Positions 1-5,270 of a DNA stretch of 5,270 nt are shown here, piece after piece; the first letter of the stretch is position 1; every line of letters begins with the position of its first letter. Source of the stretch: Hyphomicrobiales bacterium (GTDB lineage Bacteria > Pseudomonadota > Alphaproteobacteria > Rhizobiales > Aestuariivirgaceae); NCBI GenBank assembly GCA_027051995.1, contig JALUFY010000091.1, positions 1 to 5,270 on the forward strand, written 5' to 3'. A program made the position numbers and the translations under genes. The notes beneath the pieces were generated by a model that was not told the origin of the DNA, made no database searches, and saw only the letters and a list, made by a program, of their open reading frames with translations.

Positions 1-584
1 TCGCCGACGACAGCGCCAACCCGGACTGGGTGGCCGCCGACCTGCTGGCGCAAGCCGAACACGACCCGCTGGCCGCGGCCATCCTGCTCACCCCCAGCCG
101 CAGGTTGGCGACCGCCGTTCAGGAGGCCGTCGCCCGCCAGGCCGCCTCGCTTTCGCGGCGCGAGATCATCGCCCAGTCGTTGGCGCGCAACGGCGGCGTC
201 GTCCTCACGCCCGACCTGGAAACCGCCGCCGCCCTGGCCGATGAATACGCCGCCGAGCACCTCTGCCTGGCGGTAGAAGCGCCCCGCGACCTGATGAACC
301 GCATCCGCAACGCCGGCGGCTTCTTCCTCGGCGATCACTCCTTTGAAGTCTTGGGAGATTACGTCGCCGGCCCCAGCCATGTGATGCCCACCGGCGGCAC
401 CGCGCGCTTCGCTTCGCCGCTCAACCTGCTCGACTTCGTCAAAATCAGCAGCCTGATCGCCCTGGACGCCGCAACCGCGCGGGTCCTCAGCCCGCTGGCG
501 GCCCGCATCGCCCGCGCCGAAACGCTCACCGCCCACGCCGCCGCCGCCGATTTTCGCAGCCCGCCAGACGAGGAGGCCGCATGA
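1..584 (+). CDS. hisD: Histidinol dehydrogenase, C-terminal part (5' end outside window)
   Basis: HisD catalyses the last two steps of histidine synthesis, the NAD-dependent oxidation of L-histidinol to the aldehyde and then to L-histidine, in the cytoplasm as a zinc-dependent homodimer. The frame is open from the left edge (first full codon at 3), leaving 193 residues of a protein usually near 430. In fragment numbering, the zinc ligands of the family are visible: Gln17 and His20 in LAQAEHDP, Asp119 in [10 protein letters not shown], and His178 in ETLTAHAAA. The catalytic Glu-His pair is 85-86 in EYAAEHL. Their mutual spacing matches the known enzyme within one residue. The GTG at 30 is an internal valine codon, not a start, because HisD-like sequence (ADDSANPDW) continues in frame before it. 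The TGA at 582-584 overlaps the hisC ATG as ATGA, so hisC is probably translationally coupled to it. Confidence 0.97.
   Translation, partial: ADDSANPDWVAADLLAQAEHDPLAAAILLTPSRRLATAVQEAVARQAASLSRREIIAQSLARNGGVVLTPDLETAAALADEYAAEHLCLAVEAPRDLMNRIRNAGGFFLGDHSFEVLGDYVAGPSHVMPTGGTARFASPLNLLDFVKISSLIALDAATARVLSPLAARIARAETLTAHAAAADFRSPPDEEAA
570..576 (+). promoter_or_regulatory. Ribosome binding site of hisC
   Basis: GAGGAGG lies inside the last codons of hisD, four bases before the hisC ATG at 581. It is the strongest Shine-Dalgarno match in the window, although the spacing is short. It supports the ATG at 581 as the start, and the site also encodes the acidic hisD tail (DEEAA). Confidence 0.75.
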
Positions 585-1702
585 AGCTGCCCGCCGTCCG
601 TCCAGAAGTGGCCGCGCTGCCGGCCTATCAGCCAGTGCAGCCCCTACACGTCCGCGCTCGCCAGTTGGGGCTCAGGCCCGCCGATCTGGTCAAACTGGAC
701 GCCAACGAAAACCCCTACGGCCCGCTGCCCGCCGTCCGTCAGGCGCTGGCAGGCCTCGAGGGGCTGCACATCTATCCCGATCCGGCCAGCCGCCGCCTGC
801 GCGCCGCCCTGGCCGCCTGGCTGGACGTGCCAGCGGAGCGCATCCTGGCCGGCGCCGGCGCCGACGAATTGATCGACCTGACCCTGCGCCTGCTACTGCC
901 CCCCGGCGAAGCCGCCCTCACCTGCCCGCCGACCTTCAGCATGTACGCCTTCGGCGCCCGGCTGAACGGTGGGCGCGTGGTAGCCGTCCCCCGCCGCGCA
1001 GATTTTTCCCTCGACCTGGACGGCATTCGCCGTGCCGTGGCGCGGGAAAAACCACGCCTCCTCTTTCTGGCCTCGCCCAACAACCCGGACGGCGGATTGC
1101 TCTCGCAAGCCGAGCTGGACGCCCTCCTCGACCTGCCCCTCTATCTCGTGCTGGACGAGGCCTACGTTGAATTCGCTCCCGCCGGCAGCAGCCGCGCCCG
1201 CCAGGTATTGCAGCGCCCCAACCTGATCGTCCTGCGCACCTTCAGCAAATGGGGCGGTCTGGCCGGGCTGCGCGTGGGCTACGGCCTCTTTCCCTCCGCC
1301 CTCATGCCCCACCTGTGGAAGCTGAAGCCGCCCTACAACCTCAACGCCGCCGCCGAAACCGCCGCCCTGGTCACCTTGCAGCGCCTGGACGAACAACGCC
1401 GCCGGACGGAGGCCATCCTGGCCGAGCGCGAGCGACTCTCCGCCGCCCTGCGCGCCTTTCCCTGGCTCCACCCCCTCCCCAGCCAGGCCAATTTCATCCT
1501 CTGTCGGGTCAGCGGACGCCGGGCCGCCGACCTGTACCGCCAGCTGATGGCCCGCGGCATCCTCATTCGCTACTTCAACAAACCCGGCCTGCGCGACGCC
1601 ATCCGCATCAGCGTGGGGCGGCCAGAAGATACCGACCGCCTGCTGCAAGCCCTGGAAGACATCGCCCGCCAGCCCGCCCCCCGGCAAGGAGAACGCCCAT
1701 GA
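581..1702 (+). CDS. hisC: Histidinol-phosphate aminotransferase
   Basis: HisC moves the amino group of glutamate onto imidazole acetol phosphate to give L-histidinol phosphate, using PLP, in the cytoplasm. The 373 residues fit a fold-type I, class II aminotransferase of usual length. Visible motifs in order: [10 protein letters not shown] (38-47), the substrate-side signature; SPNNPDG (165-171), with Asn167 facing [11 protein letters not shown] (191-198), with Asp192 and Tyr195 contacting the cofactor; [16 protein letters not shown] (220-235), with Lys223 the Schiff-base lysine and Arg231 the phosphate-side arginine; and IRISVG (341-346), whose Arg342 is the expected carboxylate-binding arginine. 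Both ends are ATGA overlaps, with hisD (581-584) and hisB (1699-1702). The neighbours settle the substrate: in isolation, related aromatic aminotransferases could look similar. Confidence 0.98.
   Translation: MKLPAVRPEVAALPAYQPVQPLHVRARQLGLRPADLVKLDANENPYGPLPAVRQALAGLEGLHIYPDPASRRLRAALAAWLDVPAERILAGAGADELIDLTLRLLLPPGEAALTCPPTFSMYAFGARLNGGRVVAVPRRADFSLDLDGIRRAVAREKPRLLFLASPNNPDGGLLSQAELDALLDLPLYLVLDEAYVEFAPAGSSRARQVLQRPNLIVLRTFSKWGGLAGLRVGYGLFPSALMPHLWKLKPPYNLNAAAETAALVTLQRLDEQRRRTEAILAERERLSAALRAFPWLHPLPSQANFILCRVSGRRAADLYRQLMARGILIRYFNKPGLRDAIRISVGRPEDTDRLLQALEDIARQPAPRQGERP
1686..1692 (+). promoter_or_regulatory. Ribosome binding site fixing the hisB start
   Basis: AAGGAGA ends six bases before the ATG at 1699, within the final codons of hisC. 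It supports starting hisB at 1699. The same frame is open far upstream, to an ATG at 1249, but that stretch is only hisC read out of frame. Confidence 0.8.
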
Positions 1703-2286
1703 GAACCGCCGTCATCCACCGCCAGACCAGAGAGACCGATATCCGCCTGCAGCTCAACCTCGACGGGCGCGGGCAGGCCGAGGTGCAAACCGGACTGGGT
1801 TTCCTCGATCACATGCTCCATCAACTGGCCGCTCACGGGTTGTTCGATCTCTCCCTTTCAGCCCGCGGCGACCTGCACATCGACGAACACCACACCGTCG
1901 AAGATTGCGCGCTGGCTTTGGGCGCCGCCTTCGACCAGGCGCTCGGCGATCGGCGCGGCATCGCCCGCATGGGGTCGGCCTATGCCCCGCTAGACGAAAC
2001 CCTGGCCCTGGCCGTCGTCGATTTCTCCGGTCGCCCGTACACCGTCGTCCAGGCCACCTGGCACACGCCCGCCGTCGGCGGCATTGCCACCACGCTCTTC
2101 CCGCACTTCTTCCGCTCCTTCGCCGTCACCGCGCGCGCCACCCTGCACCTGCAAGTGCTCTACGGAGAAGACGACCACCACCAGGCGGAGGCCCTCTTCA
2201 AGGCCTGGGCGCGCGCGCTGTCTGCCGCCACCCGTCCCGATCCACGTCGCGGCGACGTCGTCCCCAGTACTAAAGGAGTGCTGTAA
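1699..2286 (+). CDS. hisB: Imidazoleglycerol-phosphate dehydratase (monofunctional)
   Basis: HisB removes water from imidazole glycerol phosphate to give imidazole acetol phosphate; the family is Mn-dependent and forms a 24-mer. The 195 residues are the usual length for the dehydratase alone. Motifs: [13 protein letters not shown] (35-47), the repeat-1 metal motif DEHHTVED (62-69: His64, His65, Glu68), FPHFFRSF (134-141), and the matching repeat-2 motif DDHHQAE (158-164: His160, His161, Glu164). The C-terminal STKGVL is the usual ending. The start at 1699 is chosen because [15 protein letters not shown] is a standard HisB beginning and has a good ribosome binding site. There is no N-terminal HAD phosphatase domain of the enterobacterial type, so histidinol-phosphate phosphatase must come from another gene. 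The stop abuts hisH with no gap (TAA then ATG). Confidence 0.98.
   Translation: MRTAVIHRQTRETDIRLQLNLDGRGQAEVQTGLGFLDHMLHQLAAHGLFDLSLSARGDLHIDEHHTVEDCALALGAAFDQALGDRRGIARMGSAYAPLDETLALAVVDFSGRPYTVVQATWHTPAVGGIATTLFPHFFRSFAVTARATLHLQVLYGEDDHHQAEALFKAWARALSAATRPDPRRGDVVPSTKGVL
2272..2278 (+). promoter_or_regulatory. Ribosome binding site of hisH
   Basis: AAAGGAG lies within the last hisB codons, eight bases before the hisH ATG at 2287. It is a near-ideal site and probably gives hisH its own initiation in addition to coupling with hisB. Confidence 0.8.
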
Positions 2287-2916
2287 ATGATCCTGCTCGT
2301 CGATTACGGCATCGGCAACCTGCGTTCCGTCGCCAAAGCCCTGCAAGCCGTGGGCGCCACCGTTCGCATCAGCGACCAGCCCGCCGACCTGGAAGCCGCG
2401 GAGAAGATCGTCCTGCCAGGCGTAGGCGCATTCGGCGACGGCATGAACGGCCTGCGCGCCCGCGGGCTGATCACCCCCCTCCGCACCGCCTGGCAGGCGG
2501 GCAAACCTTTGCTTGGCATCTGCCTCGGGATGCAGTTATTGTTTGCCTCCAGCGAAGAATCCCCCGACGTCTCCGGGCTGGGCTGGCTGCCCGGGCGGGT
2601 GCGCCGTTTTCCGCTCGGGCAGCGCGCCCCCGATGGGCAACGGCTCAAAGTGCCACACACCGGTTGGAACCGCCTCTGGCCGCAGCAGACCTCCCCATTG
2701 TTAGACGGCCTCGAAGCAGGCGCCTACGCTTACTTCAACCACGGTTACTACTGTCAGCCCGCAGAAACCGCCGCTTGCCTGGCAGCCACCGACTACGGCT
2801 TGCGCTTCGCCGCCGTCGTCGGGCACGGCAATTTGTACGGCGTTCAATTCCACCCGGAAAAAAGTCAACGGGTGGGGCTGCGAATTCTGAAAAACTTCCT
2901 GGAGAAATGCCCATGA
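2287..2916 (+). CDS. hisH: Imidazole glycerol phosphate synthase, glutaminase subunit HisH
   Basis: HisH is a class I (triad) glutamine amidotransferase. It hydrolyses glutamine and feeds the ammonia to HisF, with which it forms the IGP synthase heterodimer. In 209 residues the triad is clear: nucleophile Cys79 in [10 protein letters not shown], and His189 with Glu191 in VQFHPEKS. The PGVGAFG loop (44-50) is the oxyanion-strand segment typical of HisH, and the N-terminus [15 protein letters not shown] is standard. PHTGWN (123-128) and YFNHGYY (149-155) stand where the family commonly shows PHMGWN and a V/H-S-Y segment, which is a minor variation. The gene abuts hisB without a gap and overlaps hisA by ATGA (2913-2916). 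Its partner hisF is two genes downstream, with hisA between them, a common arrangement. Confidence 0.98.
   Translation: MILLVDYGIGNLRSVAKALQAVGATVRISDQPADLEAAEKIVLPGVGAFGDGMNGLRARGLITPLRTAWQAGKPLLGICLGMQLLFASSEESPDVSGLGWLPGRVRRFPLGQRAPDGQRLKVPHTGWNRLWPQQTSPLLDGLEAGAYAYFNHGYYCQPAETAACLAATDYGLRFAAVVGHGNLYGVQFHPEKSQRVGLRILKNFLEKCP
2900..2905 (+). promoter_or_regulatory. Ribosome binding site deciding the hisA start
   Basis: TGGAGA (core GGAG 2901-2904) lies eight bases before the ATG at 2913 but only two before an in-frame ATG at 2907. The spacing favours 2913, which also makes the ATGA overlap with the hisH stop. The alternative start would only add Met-Pro. Confidence 0.65.
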
Positions 2917-3632
2917 CTTCTTTCATCCTCTATCCAGCCATCGACCTGCGTCAGGGGCGCGTGGTGCGACTGCGGCAAGGCGACCCCAGACGAGAGACGG
3001 TGTACAGCGACGATCCGCAGGAGACCGCCCGCCGCTGGCGCGCCGCAGGCGCGGATTGGCTGCACGTGGTCAATCTGGACGGCGCTTTCGGCCTGGACGC
3101 CGCCCCCAACCTGGAGGCCCTGCGCCGCATCCTGGCCCTCGGCGGCGCGGTACAATTCGGCGGCGGCGTTCAAACCCTGGCCGACATCGAGCGCCTGCTC
3201 GCCATGGGCGTGACCCGTGTGGTGCTGGGCACCGCCGCCGTAGAAAACCCCGATCTGGTGCGGCAGGCCCTGCAACGCTTCGGCCCGCAGGCCGTTGCCG
3301 TGGCCCTGGACGCCCGCGATGGCCGCATCCGCACCCACGGCTGGCAGCAAGAAAGCGATCTCTCGCCGCAGGTCCTGGGCAAAGCGCTGGCCTGTGCCGG
3401 CCTGAAGACGGTCCTCTTTACCGACATCGCCCGCGACGGCCTCGGCAACGGCATCAACGTGGAGGCCAGCCAGGCGCTGGCCCGCGCCAGCGGCCTGAAG
3501 GTGATCGCCTCCGGCGGGGCAGCCTCGCTGGACGACGTCCGCCGCGTGCGGGCCGCCGGGCTCAGCGGGTTGGTGATCGGGCGCGCCCTTTACGAGGGGC
3601 GATTCACCCTGCAAGAGGCCTTAACATGTTAG
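2913..3632 (+). CDS. hisA: ProFAR isomerase (phosphoribosylformimino-AICAR-phosphate isomerase)
   Basis: HisA carries out the Amadori rearrangement of ProFAR to PRFAR, the substrate of HisF. It is a 239-residue (beta/alpha)8 barrel of normal length. The start of the barrel, [15 protein letters not shown], holds catalytic Asp11. The second-half catalytic residues are Asp133 in VALDARDG and Thr170 in FTDIARDG. The two phosphate-binding segments are FGGGVQ (82-87) and [10 protein letters not shown] (199-208), followed by VIGRALYEG (221-229). The half-barrel symmetry shared with HisF is evident in the paired Asp residues and GG loops. A bifunctional PriA (actinobacterial HisA/TrpF) is possible in principle, but nothing in the sequence or context asks for it. 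The last seven bases overlap hisF. Confidence 0.97.
   Translation: MTSFILYPAIDLRQGRVVRLRQGDPRRETVYSDDPQETARRWRAAGADWLHVVNLDGAFGLDAAPNLEALRRILALGGAVQFGGGVQTLADIERLLAMGVTRVVLGTAAVENPDLVRQALQRFGPQAVAVALDARDGRIRTHGWQQESDLSPQVLGKALACAGLKTVLFTDIARDGLGNGINVEASQALARASGLKVIASGGAASLDDVRRVRAAGLSGLVIGRALYEGRFTLQEALTC
3614..3618 (+). promoter_or_regulatory. Probable ribosome binding site of hisF
   Basis: AGAGG lies seven bases before the hisF ATG at 3626, inside the end of hisA. It is a moderate match. It supports 3626 over the many upstream in-frame codons, which are hisA read in another frame. Confidence 0.5.
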
Positions 3633-4387
3633 CCAAACGCATCATCCCCTGCCTGGACGTGAAAGATGGCCGCGTGGTCAAAGGGGTGCACTTCGTCGGC
3701 CTGCGCGACGCCGGCGACCCGCTGGAACAGGCCCGCCTCTACGATCGGCAAGGCGCGGATGAACTCGTCTTCCTGGACATTTCCGCCACCCCCGAAGGCC
3801 GGGCCACCACCGCCGACCTGGTGCGCCGCGTGGCCGATCAGGTCTTCCTGCCGCTGACCGTTGGCGGCGGCATCCGCTCGCTGAACGACATGCGCCGCCT
3901 GCTGCTGGCCGGCGCCGACAAGATCAGCCTCAATTCCGCCGCCGTGCGCCAGCCAGAGCTGCTTACCCTCGGCGCGCAACGGTTCGGCAGCCAGTGCATC
4001 GTCCTCGCGCTAGACGCCCGCCGCCGCCCCAACGGCTGGGAAGTGGTCATCGATGGCGGGCGCACGCCCACCGGGCTGGACGCCCTCGCCTGGGCGCGCG
4101 AGGCCGTCGCGCGGGGGGCCGGTGAGATCCTGCTGACCAGCATGGACGCCGACGGCACCCTCGACGGGTACGATGTGGAACTGACCTGCGCCGTCGCCGC
4201 CGCCGTGGAGGTGCCGGTCATCGCCAGCGGCGGCGCCGGTCGCCCGGAACACTTCGCCGAAGTTCTGGCCTGCGCCGATGCCGCCCTGGCCGCCTCCCTC
4301 TTCCACGACGGGAAGCTCACCGTCCCTCAGCTGAAGGACTACCTCCACCAGCGTGGCCTGCCCGTCCGCCGCCCCGGCGGCGCCTGA
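3626..4387 (+). CDS. hisF: Imidazole glycerol phosphate synthase, cyclase subunit HisF
   Basis: HisF uses ammonia delivered by HisH to turn PRFAR into imidazole glycerol phosphate plus AICAR, the latter returning to purine synthesis. The 253 residues equal the usual length. The (beta/alpha)8 barrel begins [20 protein letters not shown] with catalytic Asp11; the second catalytic residue is Asp130 in VLALDARR. Phosphate-binding loops are VGGGIRS (79-85) and ASGGAG (200-205), and the strongly conserved [10 protein letters not shown] (144-153) and [10 protein letters not shown] (169-178) are present. The four residues known to gate the ammonia tunnel in Thermotoga HisF (Arg5, Glu46, Lys99, Glu167) all occur at the same numbers here, which supports a working complex with the HisH encoded upstream. 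The start is set by homology; it overlaps hisA by seven bases. The tail PVRRPGGA looks unconserved. Confidence 0.98.
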   Translation: MLAKRIIPCLDVKDGRVVKGVHFVGLRDAGDPLEQARLYDRQGADELVFLDISATPEGRATTADLVRRVADQVFLPLTVGGGIRSLNDMRRLLLAGADKISLNSAAVRQPELLTLGAQRFGSQCIVLALDARRRPNGWEVVIDGGRTPTGLDALAWAREAVARGAGEILLTSMDADGTLDGYDVELTCAVAAAVEVPVIASGGAGRPEHFAEVLACADAALAASLFHDGKLTVPQLKDYLHQRGLPVRRPGGA

Positions 4388-4394
4388 CCGCCCC

Positions 4395-4402
4395 CTCCGG
4401 AG
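4395..4402 (+). promoter_or_regulatory. Ribosome binding site of hisI within a short palindrome
   Basis: GGAG at 4399-4402 lies seven bases before the hisI ATG at 4410 and is the right half of a perfect 8-base palindrome, CTCCGGAG. This is in the 22-base hisF-hisI gap. The palindrome has no loop, so it cannot form a simple hairpin by itself, and it may be chance in GC-rich DNA. Confidence 0.6.
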
Positions 4403-4409
4403 CCGCCTT

Positions 4410-4772
4410 ATGGAACTCAAATACGACGCCAACGGCCTCATCCCCGCCGTCGTGCAAGACGCCGACAGCGGGCAGGTGCTCATGGTCGCCTGGATGAACG
4501 CCGAATCCCTCCGCCTGACTCGCGCCACCCGCCTGGCGCATTTCTGGAGCCGCAGCCGCCGCACGCTCTGGCTCAAAGGAGCGACCTCCGGCAACTATCT
4601 GCACGTCCAGCGCATTCTGGTCGATTGCGATGCCGATACACTGCTCCTGCTCGTTTACCCCCAGGGGCCTGCCTGTCACACCGGCGCGGTTTCCTGTTTC
4701 TTTCGTTCTTTGGAGTCTGATGATGAACCTTCACGACCTGTTTTCCATTATCACCAGCCGCCGCCAGGCTGA
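4410..4772 (+). CDS. hisI: Phosphoribosyl-AMP cyclohydrolase (stand-alone HisI)
   Basis: HisI opens the adenine ring of phosphoribosyl-AMP to give ProFAR, step 3 of the pathway, as a zinc- and magnesium-dependent dimer. The 120 residues contain the whole domain: [20 protein letters not shown] (10-29), [19 protein letters not shown] (44-62), then DCDAD (72-76) with the metal-binding Asp72, Asp74 and Asp76 and zinc ligand Cys73, and the other two zinc ligands, Cys89 in GPACHTG and Cys96 in VSCFF. The spacing Cys-x15-Cys-x6-Cys is that of the family. The start at 4410 is chosen for its homology and ribosome binding site; the frame is open back to 4353 inside hisF, but that extension is not HisI-like. 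The last 16 or so residues (105-120, ending HYHQPPPG) are encoded by DNA that is also the start of hisE in another frame. Confidence 0.96.
   Translation: MELKYDANGLIPAVVQDADSGQVLMVAWMNAESLRLTRATRLAHFWSRSRRTLWLKGATSGNYLHVQRILVDCDADTLLLLVYPQGPACHTGAVSCFFRSLESDDEPSRPVFHYHQPPPG
4712..4715 (+). promoter_or_regulatory. Ribosome binding site deciding the hisE start
   Basis: GGAG inside the end of hisI lies seven bases before the ATG at 4723 and four before the in-frame ATG at 4720. Spacing favours 4723. The surrounding 40 bases (4691-4730) are only 40% G+C, which should leave the site little folded. Confidence 0.65.
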
Positions 4773-5007
4773 TCCAGCGCACTCATACACCGCCCGTCTC
4801 CTGGCGCAAGGGGAAGATGAAATCCTCAAAAAAATCGGCGAAGAAGCCGTGGAAGTCATCCTGGCGGCCAAAAGCCAGGGCGACCAGCGATTGATTGAAG
4901 AAAGCGCAGATCTGCTCTATCATCTGCTGGTGCTGCTGTCCGCCCGCGGCCTGAACCTGAACGTCATCGAAGACGAATTGGGCCGCCGTCACCGCCCGCA
5001 GCCATGA
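4723..5007 (+). CDS. hisE: Phosphoribosyl-ATP pyrophosphohydrolase (stand-alone HisE)
   Basis: HisE removes pyrophosphate from phosphoribosyl-ATP to give phosphoribosyl-AMP, step 2, in the cytoplasm. The 94 residues form an all-helical MazG-like domain of usual length. The family signature [10 protein letters not shown] (21-30) is followed by [15 protein letters not shown] (36-50) and [16 protein letters not shown] (57-72). The MazG-type magnesium motif reads Glu40, Glu41, Glu44, then Glu60 and Asp63. The start is taken at 4723 by ribosome-binding-site spacing; 4720 would add one Met, and the frame is open upstream to at least an ATG at 4630, but that part is hisI out of frame. The first 50 bases overlap the end of hisI in a different phase, so the two domains, often a single HisIE protein, are made separately here. 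The gene ends in an ATGA overlap with the next gene. Confidence 0.96.
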   Translation: MNLHDLFSIITSRRQADPAHSYTARLLAQGEDEILKKIGEEAVEVILAAKSQGDQRLIEESADLLYHLLVLLSARGLNLNVIEDELGRRHRPQP

Positions 5008-5270
5008 CAGAGATCCTGCTCTTCGACATGGACGGGGTGCTGCTGCACCCTCACGGCTATCACCGCGCCCTGCAGGAGGTGGTAGCGCGCATCGGCTCAC
5101 TTCTTGGCTACACGAAAACTAACCTGACCGCCGAGGCCATCGCCGCCTTCGAAGCCGCCGGCGCAACCAGCGAATGGGATTCCGCCGCCATTTGTGCGGC
5201 CCTCCTGCTGGGCGCGGTGCCCGCTGATCGCTGCGCTGCAAGCGCCCTGGCCCCTCGCCCGCCTCACGGC
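5004..5270 (+). CDS. HAD-superfamily hydrolase, N-terminal part (3' end outside window); possible histidinol-phosphate phosphatase
   Basis: The 89 residues visible begin [27 protein letters not shown] is HAD motif I: Asp8 would be the nucleophile and Asp10 the general acid of a magnesium-dependent phosphatase or phosphomutase. Motif I is followed by a mainly helical, alanine-rich stretch, including TSEWDSAAICAALLLG at 58-73, which suggests an inserted cap domain of the phosphoglycolate phosphatase or beta-phosphoglucomutase kind. Motifs II to IV lie beyond the window. The ATG at 5004 overlaps the hisE stop as ATGA, and I see no ribosome binding site before it, so translation probably depends on ribosomes finishing hisE. 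This places the protein in the histidine operon. Since hisB here lacks a phosphatase domain, the role of histidinol-phosphate phosphatase is a reasonable inference, but HAD proteins have many substrates and the sequence alone does not settle it. Confidence 0.85.
   Translation, partial: MTEILLFDMDGVLLHPHGYHRALQEVVARIGSLLGYTKTNLTAEAIAAFEAAGATSEWDSAAICAALLLGAVPADRCAASALAPRPPHG

Noticed and set aside
893..1687. Long open frame on the minus strand opposite hisC (264 codons)
   Set aside because: It is a shadow of the GC-rich hisC gene: the product is Gly/Ala/Gln-rich low complexity with no recognisable domain, and hisC on the other strand has every expected motif.
1249..1698. N-terminal extension of hisB from the ATG at 1249
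   Set aside because: The extension is hisC read out of frame (Arg/Pro-rich) and HisB homology begins exactly at 1699 after a good ribosome binding site.
1699..2286. Bifunctional HisB with phosphatase domain
   Set aside because: The gene is only 195 codons, all dehydratase; no HAD motif I precedes the dehydratase domain in that frame.
2664..2912. N-terminal extension of hisA from the ATG at 2664
   Set aside because: It is Arg-rich translation of hisH in the wrong frame; the HisA barrel starts just after 2913.
2865..3614. Long open frame on the minus strand opposite hisA (249 codons)
   Set aside because: Same reason: its composition follows from the complement of GC-rich hisA codons and there is no recognisable motif.
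3056..3625. N-terminal extension of hisF from the ATG at 3056
   Set aside because: It is hisA read out of frame; standard HisF begins [12 protein letters not shown] at 3626.
4353..4409. Upstream start of hisI at 4353
   Set aside because: It would overlap hisF and add a Pro/Ala/Arg-rich leader foreign to HisI; 4410 has the ribosome binding site and the family N-terminus.
4376..4409. Intrinsic terminator after hisF
   Set aside because: GC-rich pairing exists but no T-run follows, and hisI continues the pathway 22 bases later.
4630..4722. Upstream start of hisE at 4630
   Set aside because: The added residues are conserved hisI codons read out of frame, and HisE family sequence starts at about 4729.
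1..5270. CRISPR arrays, insertion sequences, tRNA or rRNA genes
   Set aside because: Coding sequence fills nearly all of the window on one strand; I saw no regularly spaced repeats, transposase motifs or tRNA-like arms.

Overview
The window is part of a histidine biosynthesis operon, all on the + strand and almost without intergenic DNA. The order is hisD (3' part), hisC, hisB, hisH, hisA, hisF, hisI, hisE, then the start of a HAD-superfamily phosphatase-like gene that runs off the right edge. The DNA is GC-rich (about two-thirds G+C by eye). The wording of HisD and HisC, the monofunctional hisB and the dense gene packing suggest a GC-rich environmental bacterium. Chloroflexota (Anaerolineae-like) is my best guess, made from remembered family resemblance and not from a search.

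Layout. 1-584: C-terminal 193 residues of histidinol dehydrogenase. 581-1702: HisC aminotransferase. 1699-2286: HisB dehydratase, without a phosphatase domain. 2287-2916: HisH glutaminase. 2913-3632: HisA isomerase. 3626-4387: HisF cyclase. 4388-4409: the only real intergenic gap, 22 bases. 4410-4772: HisI cyclohydrolase. 4723-5007: HisE pyrophosphohydrolase, whose start lies inside hisI in another frame. 5004-5270: N-terminal 89 residues of the HAD-family protein. There is no stretch over 300 bases without a gene. I see no promoter, terminator, RNA gene, mobile element or CRISPR array.

How the genes work together. HisE and HisI process phosphoribosyl-ATP, HisA isomerises ProFAR, HisH and HisF form the glutamine-dependent imidazole glycerol phosphate synthase, HisB dehydrates IGP, HisC transaminates, and HisD carries out the two final oxidations. 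The gene order is nearly the reverse of the pathway order. Two activities are not accounted for: HisG (step 1), probably encoded upstream, and histidinol-phosphate phosphatase. HisB here is dehydratase only, so the HAD-family gene coupled to hisE by a 4-base ATGA overlap is an attractive, unproven candidate for that phosphatase.

The least ordinary part is the hisI/hisE junction. Two genes that are often fused as hisIE are separate here but overlap by 50 bases out of frame, in a local stretch of about 40% G+C.
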